Shown here: positions 14,192 through 19,110 of the stretch, piece after piece
Layout of the letters: each line of letters opens with the position of its first letter
Position numbering within the stretch: position 1 is the first letter of the stretch
Source: an uncultured Marvinbryantia sp.
GTDB taxonomy: Bacteria > Bacillota > Clostridia > Lachnospirales > Lachnospiraceae
Reading direction: 5' to 3'
Assembly (NCBI GenBank): GCA_937915375.1
Contig: CALDMO010000025.1
Coordinates: forward strand, 1 to 19,110
Length of the DNA stretch: 19,110 nucleotides
Program-made: the position numbers and the translations under genes
Notes under the pieces: generated by a model
Told to the model about the DNA's origin: nothing
Seen by the model: the letters and a program-made list of their open reading frames with translations, nothing else
The model's database searches: none

Positions 14192-15592
14192 ATGTACATA
14201 AAAAATAAAATAAACCGAAAAGAATTTTTTCGTTTGGTTATTGCAATCGCATTGCCGATCGCATGTCAGAACCTGCTGACAACAACGGCCAGTATGGTGG
14301 ATACCATCATGATTGGCAGTCAGGGTGAGTTATCAGTCGCGGCAGTTGGTATCTGTTCGCAGATTGGTTCCCTGTTTTTCTCGAGCTACTTTGGATTTGC
14401 CGCAGGAGCGTTGATGTTCTTTTCCCAATATTGGGGGGCAGGGGATAAGGACGGCATTAACCGAACCTTTGGTATCGCGCTGCTTTGTATGCTTGCGATC
14501 GGTCTGCTATTCGGCGGCGTTGCCGTCGCAAATCCAGCGTTTATCCTCGGAATTTATACTGATAAACAGAGTATTATCGACGTGGCAATCCCGTATATGC
14601 GGATTGTCGGTCTGGCTTATCCGCTTCAGGTAATGGCGATGATCGTCAGTTTTCTGATGCGTTCCACGGAACGCGTGAAGGCGCCGCTGATCAGTTCGAT
14701 TGCAGCGCTGATCACAAATTTTGTGCTGAATTGGATCTTAATCTATGGGCGCTTTGGCATGCCGCAGATGGGCGCAGCCGGCGCGGCGGTCGGTACGTTG
14801 GCTTCCGGTGTGGTCAATATTATAATCCTGCTGTTTTTCCTTGTGCGGGATAAAAAGACGGTGCGTCTGTCTGTGCGGAGCATGTTTGATTGGAGCGGCG
14901 GATTTTCTGGGACTTATCTGAAAAAGTGTCTGCCGATCATCTGTAATGAAGTGCTTTACGGAATTGGTCAGATGCTGATCAACATCGTAATCGGCCATCA
15001 GTCGGAGAGCGCAATTGCGGCAATGGCGGCCTTCCGTGTACTGGAAGGCTTTGTATTCGCATTTTTCGGCGGTCTCGCCGATGCAAGTACAGTTGTGGTC
15101 GGAAAAGAAGTGGGAGCCGGTCATCACATGAAAGGCTATCAGTATATGAAAGGGTTTGCAACGCTTTGTCCGGCGATTACATTTTGTATTGTGAGTATCT
15201 GTCTGCTTTTGAATCAGTCGCTGTTAGGGCTGTTCGGTTTGGGAGCGGAAGCGCTCTTCTATGGGAAATACATGCTGCTGATTTATCTGGCGGCAGGAAC
15301 GATCCGTACCTGTAACTATATTATGAACAGTTGCTACCGGGCAGGCGGAGAAGCAGTATTTGGTACAGTGCTGGAAGTCAGCTGTCTGTTTTTGATCAGT
15401 GTACCGGCTACTTGGGTTGCAGGAATGGTATTGCATCTGCCATTTTTGGCAGTGTTTGCTTTTGTCTATACGGATGAGATCATTCGTCTGATTTTTGAAC
15501 TGTGGTATACCAAAAGCGGAAGATGGATTAAACCGGTTACAGAAGAAGGACGGCGTACGCTTGCGGAGTTCAGGCAGGCGTTGAAAGGCTGA
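14192..15592 (+). CDS. MATE family efflux transporter
   Basis: A 466-residue MATE-type transporter from a different subgroup than the one at 6598. It opens with FRLVIAIALPIACQNLLTT, followed by SMVDTIMIGSQGELSVAAVG, the standard first-helix and substrate-cleft pattern. The two six-helix halves are of normal length. The second half carries GGLADASTVVVGKEVGAG, the counterpart of the usual A..T..GQ.lGAg motif; the Gln before the Gly is replaced by Lys-Glu. AAGAAGGG at about 14178-14185 precedes the ATG at 14192. It lies in the plasma membrane and should export small organic compounds using an ion gradient; the cargo is unknown. The flavodoxin-fold reductase gene follows after 27 bases and no terminator lies between, so the two are probably one operon. 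Confidence 0.93.
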   Translation: MYIKNKINRKEFFRLVIAIALPIACQNLLTTTASMVDTIMIGSQGELSVAAVGICSQIGSLFFSSYFGFAAGALMFFSQYWGAGDKDGINRTFGIALLCMLAIGLLFGGVAVANPAFILGIYTDKQSIIDVAIPYMRIVGLAYPLQVMAMIVSFLMRSTERVKAPLISSIAALITNFVLNWILIYGRFGMPQMGAAGAAVGTLASGVVNIIILLFFLVRDKKTVRLSVRSMFDWSGGFSGTYLKKCLPIICNEVLYGIGQMLINIVIGHQSESAIAAMAAFRVLEGFVFAFFGGLADASTVVVGKEVGAGHHMKGYQYMKGFATLCPAITFCIVSICLLLNQSLLGLFGLGAEALFYGKYMLLIYLAAGTIRTCNYIMNSCYRAGGEAVFGTVLEVSCLFLISVPATWVAGMVLHLPFLAVFAFVYTDEIIRLIFELWYTKSGRWIKPVTEEGRRTLAEFRQALKG

Positions 15593-15619
15593 TAAAAGAA
15601 TGAAAAAGGAGCGGAGAAC

Positions 15620-16240
15620 ATGAAAGTATTAATGCTAAACGGAAGTGCGCACCAGAGGGGAAATACCTATGATGCCTTGGAAGAAATCGGAAAGACACTG
15701 GAGCAGGAAGGAATTGAATATGAAATTTTCCAGATGGGCGGCGGTCCGGTCAGAGATTGCATCGGGTGCGGAAAATGCAGTGAAAAGGGCTGTATTTTTG
15801 AAGACGATCTGGTAAATGAATTCGTTGCGAAAGCAAAAGAGGCAGACGGGTTTGTATTTGGAACACCGGTATATTATGCGCATCCGAGCGGAAGAGTACA
15901 GTCGTTTCTGGACAGAGTTTTTTACAGCAGCGGCAGAACGTTTGCTTTTAAGCCGGGAGCGGCAGTCGCGGTGGCAAGACGCGGCGGTACTTCGGCATCT
16001 TTTGATGTATTGAACAAATATTTTGGTATTTCACAAATGCCGATAGCCGGTTCTACTTACTGGAATCTGGTACATGGCTGTGTTCCGGGAGAAGCGAAGC
16101 AGGATGCGGAAGGACTGCAGACCATGAGAAATTTGGCGCGAAATCTTGCGTGGATGCTGAAATGTTTTGAAGCAGGAAAGAAGGCCGGCGTGGAGCTGCC
16201 GAAAACAGAGCGCGGTCAGCAGACAAATTTTATTCGATAA
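15620..16240 (+). CDS. flavodoxin-family NAD(P)H-dependent oxidoreductase with Cys cluster
   Basis: A 206-residue flavoprotein of the NADPH-dependent FMN reductase/flavodoxin-like fold group. NGSAHQRGNT (residues 7-16) is the FMN phosphate loop and GTPVYYAHPSG (81-91) is the second FMN contact. Between them, CIGCGKC (Cys47, 50, 53) plus Cys58 is the pattern often found in the iron-sulfur flavoprotein-like subgroup; a [4Fe-4S] cluster or a structural role are both possible. AAAGGAG at about 15605-15611 precedes the ATG at 15620. It is cytosolic and would pass electrons from NAD(P)H to small acceptors such as quinones, nitro compounds or disulfides. It lies behind a MATE exporter in the same probable operon, which would fit chemical modification followed by export; that link is inference. 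A hairpin follows. Confidence 0.9.
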   Translation: MKVLMLNGSAHQRGNTYDALEEIGKTLEQEGIEYEIFQMGGGPVRDCIGCGKCSEKGCIFEDDLVNEFVAKAKEADGFVFGTPVYYAHPSGRVQSFLDRVFYSSGRTFAFKPGAAVAVARRGGTSASFDVLNKYFGISQMPIAGSTYWNLVHGCVPGEAKQDAEGLQTMRNLARNLAWMLKCFEAGKKAGVELPKTERGQQTNFIR

Positions 16241-16255
16241 ATACAAAGTATATAA

Positions 16256-16295
16256 AAGGGCGCGGGGAATCAGGAAACTGGTTCTTGGCGCCTTT
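16256..16295 (+). terminator. hairpin, probable terminator after the flavodoxin-family gene
   Basis: Left arm 16256-16273 and right arm 16278-16295 form 9 bp plus 8 bp around a single G-G mismatch, capped by a GAAA tetraloop (16274-16277). The tail is only TTT followed by As, so termination may be incomplete. Confidence 0.65.
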
Positions 16296-16307
16296 AAAAC
16301 AAATTTC

Positions 16308-16336
16308 TTTACAGAGACGATGGTGAAAGTTATAAT
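16308..16336 (+). promoter_or_regulatory. sigma-A promoter of the asparagine-synthetase-like operon
   Basis: TTTACA (16308-16313), 17-base spacer, TATAAT (16331-16336), a near-consensus promoter. Transcription should begin near 16343, giving a leader of about 88 bases. Confidence 0.8.
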
Positions 16337-16365
16337 AAATACGTTAAGATAGAACTGAATTTTGG

Positions 16366-16398
16366 TTCGTTGCTGTGAACGGTGTTGACAGCAACGAA
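16366..16398 (+). promoter_or_regulatory. 11-bp perfect inverted repeat in the asparagine-synthetase leader
   Basis: TTCGTTGCTGT (16366-16376) is the exact reverse complement of ACAGCAACGAA (16388-16398), with an 11-base centre. It lies between the predicted transcription start and the ribosome binding site and has no T-run, so it is not a simple terminator. It could be an operator or a leader hairpin. No T-box consensus is seen. Confidence 0.65.
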
Positions 16399-16430
16399 AT
16401 CTGTTATATGCAGAAGAGGAGGAGATACCG

Positions 16431-17969
16431 ATGGTAAGAGTTCAGGAATACAGCGGGCATATCCGCAATTGGGAAGCAATTTGTAAAGAACTGAAAATTG
16501 AAACGGATCTTTCGCGCGAAGCACGTGAAGAGATGATTCTTATAAAAGCATATGAAACCTGGGGAACGAAAATGGCAGACCATTTGCATGGAATGTTTGC
16601 GTTTGCTCTCTGGGATGAAGAAAAGCAGGAGTTGTTCTGCTTACGAGATCCATTTGGAGCGAAACCGTTCTATTATTATGTGACGAAAGACGGAAGAATG
16701 CTTTGTGGTACCAGCATTCGCCAGATTCTTGAACAGCCGGGATTTGAAAAAGAGTTGAATGAAGAAATGCTGCAGATTTACATGAGTCTTACCTATGTTG
16801 CAGGTGAAGATACTTTCTTTAAGGGATTAAAAAAATTGCTGCCGGGACGTTTTTTAATCTGGAAAGATCAGAAATTAACGATTGAGCGTTACTGGATGCC
16901 GACTTTTCATCCGGACGAGAGTAAATCACTGGAAGATTGGGCAGATGAGATACACAGCACTTTGCTGGAAATTATGAAAGAGGTGAAAACTGAGGATGAA
17001 AGCATAGATTCCTTCCTTTCCGGCGGTGTGGATTCTTCTTATATTCTGGCGGTATCGGATGCGCAGATGTCTAATTCGTGCGGTTACGAGGAAGAACGCT
17101 TTGACGAATCTGTTCTGGCGAAAAAAACGGCAGATCTGCTTGGACGCGGGAACCGCCGTTGCGTGATTACACCGGAACAGTATTTCGGTATTGTACCGTG
17201 GGTAATGTATCATATGGAGCAGCCGCTTGGAGACGCTTCTGCGATTGCTTTTGCGCTTGGCTGCCGTGCGGCAGCGCAGCATACGAAGCTCTGCTATTCC
17301 GGTGAGGGAGCGGATGAATTTTTTGGTGGCTACAATATGTACCGTAATGCGGAACGCTATGGAGAAAATTTAAAGACTTTTTATGTCGGCAATACTAATA
17401 TTATGAAGGAAGATGAAAAGCAGCGGATTCTGAAAAATTACAATCCGTCTGTCCTTTCGATTAACATTGCCCGATCGATTTATGAGGAGACGGAAGGACT
17501 TGATCCTCTGAGTATTATGTCAGATGTGGATATTCAGATCTGGTTGGAGGGCGATATTTATCTGAACATAGATAAAATGAGTACAGCAGCAGGGCTGGAG
17601 GTGCGTATGCCTCTGACGGATCGCAGGATTTTTGATATTGCGTCAAGAATGCCGTCAAAATATAAGGTAAATGAAGAACAGAATAAAGTGGCGCTTCGTA
17701 CAGCTGCAGCAAAGGTACTGCCGGAAGAAATTGCTTTCCGTAAAAAACTCGGTTTCATTGTACCGATCCGTATCTGGATGGCGGACGAACGCTATAACCA
17801 AGACGTACAGGCAAAATTCCACAGTGAGATGGCGGCGAAATTCTTTAATGTGGAAGAAATCAATGCAATTTTTGATGATTATATCGGCGGAAACTCTGAT
17901 AACTGGCGGAAGGTCTGGACAATCTATACCTTCTTGGTATGGTATGAAGAATACTTTGTAAAACGATAA
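16431..17969 (+). CDS. asparagine-synthetase-like protein lacking the glutaminase nucleophile end
   Basis: A 512-residue protein with a complete asparagine-synthetase (AsnB-type) ATP-dependent amidation domain but a shortened glutamine-hydrolysing domain. AsnB proteins begin Met-Cys-Gly-Ile and the Cys attacks glutamine. This protein starts about 65-70 residues later, at a region matching NGEIYN (here SGHIRNW, 8-14). It keeps GMFAFALWD (54-62) and RDPFGAKPFYY (72-82). The synthetase part has the PP-loop SFLSGGVDSS (194-203), YSGEGADEFFGGY (289-301) and DKMSTAAGLEVRMPL (371-385). GAGGAGGAG at 16416-16424 marks the ATG at 16431, and an in-frame TGA at 16386 rules out a longer form. The enzyme may use free ammonia, depend on another glutaminase, or act on another carboxylate. 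It leads a probable operon with a zinc-dependent dehydrogenase 33 bases downstream. Confidence 0.88.
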   Translation: MVRVQEYSGHIRNWEAICKELKIETDLSREAREEMILIKAYETWGTKMADHLHGMFAFALWDEEKQELFCLRDPFGAKPFYYYVTKDGRMLCGTSIRQILEQPGFEKELNEEMLQIYMSLTYVAGEDTFFKGLKKLLPGRFLIWKDQKLTIERYWMPTFHPDESKSLEDWADEIHSTLLEIMKEVKTEDESIDSFLSGGVDSSYILAVSDAQMSNSCGYEEERFDESVLAKKTADLLGRGNRRCVITPEQYFGIVPWVMYHMEQPLGDASAIAFALGCRAAAQHTKLCYSGEGADEFFGGYNMYRNAERYGENLKTFYVGNTNIMKEDEKQRILKNYNPSVLSINIARSIYEETEGLDPLSIMSDVDIQIWLEGDIYLNIDKMSTAAGLEVRMPLTDRRIFDIASRMPSKYKVNEEQNKVALRTAAAKVLPEEIAFRKKLGFIVPIRIWMADERYNQDVQAKFHSEMAAKFFNVEEINAIFDDYIGGNSDNWRKVWTIYTFLVWYEEYFVKR

Positions 17970-18002
17970 GATAGAAAGTGGATTTTTGAAGGGGATTTGT
18001 AT

Positions 18003-19043
18003 ATGCTGGCATATACCTATGTTGAAAAAGGAAAATTTGAACTGCGTGAAAAACCGCTTCCGGTTCTGCAGGAAGCGCGGGACGCGATTGTGCGTGTAAC
18101 GATGGCAAGTATCTGTACAAGCGATCTGCATATCAAGCATGGCTCTGTCCCGCGCGCAGTGCCGGGGATCACGGTCGGTCATGAGATGGTCGGCGTAGTT
18201 GAGGCGGTCGGTAGTGAAGTTACCAATGTAAAACCAGGTGACAGAGTGACGGTTAATGTAGAAACCTTTTGCGGGGAATGTTTTTTCTGTAAAAAAGGAT
18301 TTGTGAATAACTGTATCGATGTGAACGGCGGCTGGGCACTCGGCTGCCGAATCGACGGCGGGCAGGCGGAATATGTCCGCGTGACGTATGCAGATCAGGG
18401 ATTAAATCGGATTCCGGATCAGGTGACGGACGAACAGGCATTGTTTGTGGGAGATATTTTGGCAACCGGATACTGGGCGGCACGTATTTCTGAGATTACA
18501 GAGGAGGATAACGTTTTAATCATCGGCGCGGGGCCGACTGGTATCTGTACACTGCTCAGCGTGATGTTGAAGCATCCGGCGGCGGTGATTGTCTGTGAGA
18601 CAGATCCTTATCGCCTGCAGTTTGTGCGGGAGCATTATCCGCAGGTACTGACGGCTGGACCGGAAGAATTGCCGGAGCTTTTGAAAAAACAGACGGCGCA
18701 CAGGGGAGCGGATGTTGTGATTGAAGCTGCTGGCGGTAAAGAGACATTTCGCTTGGCATGGCAGAGTGCCCGGCCGAATGCAGTAGTGACTGTGGTGGCG
18801 CTTTATGACGAAGCGCAGAGTCTGCCGCTTCCAGATATGTACGGCAAAAATCTGACCTTTAAGACAGGCGGAGTGGATGGATGCGATTGCGCGCAGATAC
18901 TGGAACTAATCGCGCAGGGAAAGATTGACACGACACCGCTGATCACACATACATACCCGCTCTCACAGATTGCGGACGCATATGAATTATTTGAGAACAA
19001 ACAGGATCATGTTATTAAAGTGGCGATTGTTCCAGATAGGTAG
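18003..19043 (+). CDS. zinc-dependent medium-chain alcohol/polyol dehydrogenase
   Basis: A 346-residue medium-chain dehydrogenase/reductase that oxidises an alcohol or polyol with NAD(P)+, in the cytosol. Catalytic zinc ligands are Cys38 (SICTSDLH) and His60-Glu61 (VGHEMVGVVEAVG). The structural-zinc lobe has Cys90, 93, 96 and 104 (CGECFFCKKG...C). The Rossmann fold has IIGAGPTG (173-180), and an acidic residue at the end of the second strand (VCETDPYR, Glu199) suggests preference for NAD over NADP. The ATG at 18003 has GAAGGGG at 17988-17994; the TTG at 17997 in the same frame is less likely. The substrate could be a secondary alcohol, sorbitol, threonine or similar. The 33-base gap from the asparagine-synthetase-like gene and lack of a terminator imply one operon. 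No terminator is seen directly after it. Confidence 0.92.
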   Translation: MLAYTYVEKGKFELREKPLPVLQEARDAIVRVTMASICTSDLHIKHGSVPRAVPGITVGHEMVGVVEAVGSEVTNVKPGDRVTVNVETFCGECFFCKKGFVNNCIDVNGGWALGCRIDGGQAEYVRVTYADQGLNRIPDQVTDEQALFVGDILATGYWAARISEITEEDNVLIIGAGPTGICTLLSVMLKHPAAVIVCETDPYRLQFVREHYPQVLTAGPEELPELLKKQTAHRGADVVIEAAGGKETFRLAWQSARPNAVVTVVALYDEAQSLPLPDMYGKNLTFKTGGVDGCDCAQILELIAQGKIDTTPLITHTYPLSQIADAYELFENKQDHVIKVAIVPDR

Positions 19044-19055
19044 GTGCTGATTATT

Positions 19056-19069
19056 TGTAAGCGCTTAAT
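19056..19069. promoter_or_regulatory. cre-like LacI-family operator
   Basis: TGTAAGCGCTTAAT matches the Firmicute CcpA cre consensus TGWAARCGYTWNCW at 13 of 14 positions and contains the perfect palindrome TAAGCGCTTA. It lies 13 bases after the dehydrogenase stop, so it probably controls the next gene beyond the window edge. Confidence 0.5.
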
Positions 19070-19110
19070 TTTTGGGTAACTACAAATTTATCCTTTTTTC
19101 ATTCATAATG

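Noticed and set aside
16385..16410. TTGACA at 16385-16390 as a -35 box with TATATG as -10
   Set aside because: The spacer is only 14 bases and the TTGACA overlaps the inverted repeat; the promoter at 16308-16336 is far better.
16343..16430. T-box riboswitch ahead of the asparagine-synthetase-like gene
   Set aside because: The leader is under 90 bases, lacks the T-box consensus and terminator/antiterminator pair, and the visible repeat has no T-run.
1..19110. CRISPR arrays, insertion sequences, phage genes or tRNA/rRNA genes
   Set aside because: No spaced direct repeats, transposase or integrase motifs, terminal inverted repeats or tRNA/rRNA sequence patterns were found on either strand.

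Overview
The window looks like a chromosomal segment of a low-to-moderate-GC Firmicute, most likely a gut-type Lachnospiraceae or related Clostridia. The reasons are strong AGGAGG-type ribosome binding sites, short intergenic gaps, many Rho-independent terminators, and families typical of that group: a YkuD L,D-transpeptidase with PG-binding repeats, an LtaS-like sulfatase-fold enzyme, MATE transporters, a YczE-type membrane protein and a Smr-less MutS2-type ATPase. The species call is inference.

Layout. At 1-3340 (+) lie the 3' end of an ABC exporter half-transporter, a LysR regulator and a membrane-anchored L,D-transpeptidase. Gaps are about 10 bases, so this is one probable operon, closed by a long two-way hairpin. 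At 3431-6376 (-) lie an AT-rich SAM methyltransferase and, upstream of it, an LTA-synthase-like enzyme with its own terminator and a good sigma-A promoter. At 6598-8259 (+) lie a MATE exporter and a very small protein resembling one isolated domain of fatty-acid kinase FakA.

At 8410-10396 (+) is an AT-rich stretch with a DUF1349 protein, a decayed GNAT acetyltransferase, a small conserved hypothetical protein with a broken 5' end and a VOC-fold protein. This stretch looks like acquired or decaying DNA. At 10450-11100 (-) is a YczE/YitT-like membrane protein.

At 11103-11731 no protein is encoded. This interval carries a probable 6S RNA gene, with promoter, long rod-like helix, a 6S-like sequence block and terminator. 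A second structured stretch with its own terminator follows. At 11732-13533 (+) a MutS2-type ATPase is split into two ORFs joined by an ATGA overlap. At 13621-13986 (+) is an alkyltransferase-like protein whose PCHR motif reads PAQR. At 14192-16240 (+) are a second MATE transporter and a flavodoxin-fold iron-sulfur-type reductase. At 16431-19043 (+) are an asparagine-synthetase-like enzyme that lacks the glutaminase nucleophile end and a zinc-dependent medium-chain dehydrogenase, a probable two-gene operon. A cre-like operator lies just before the window ends.

There is no single obvious new defence or biosynthetic system. The items most worth a second look are the 6S RNA locus, the truncated asparagine synthetase with its leader inverted repeat and dehydrogenase partner, the split MutS2-like gene, the stand-alone FakA-like domain and the PAQR alkyltransferase-like protein.
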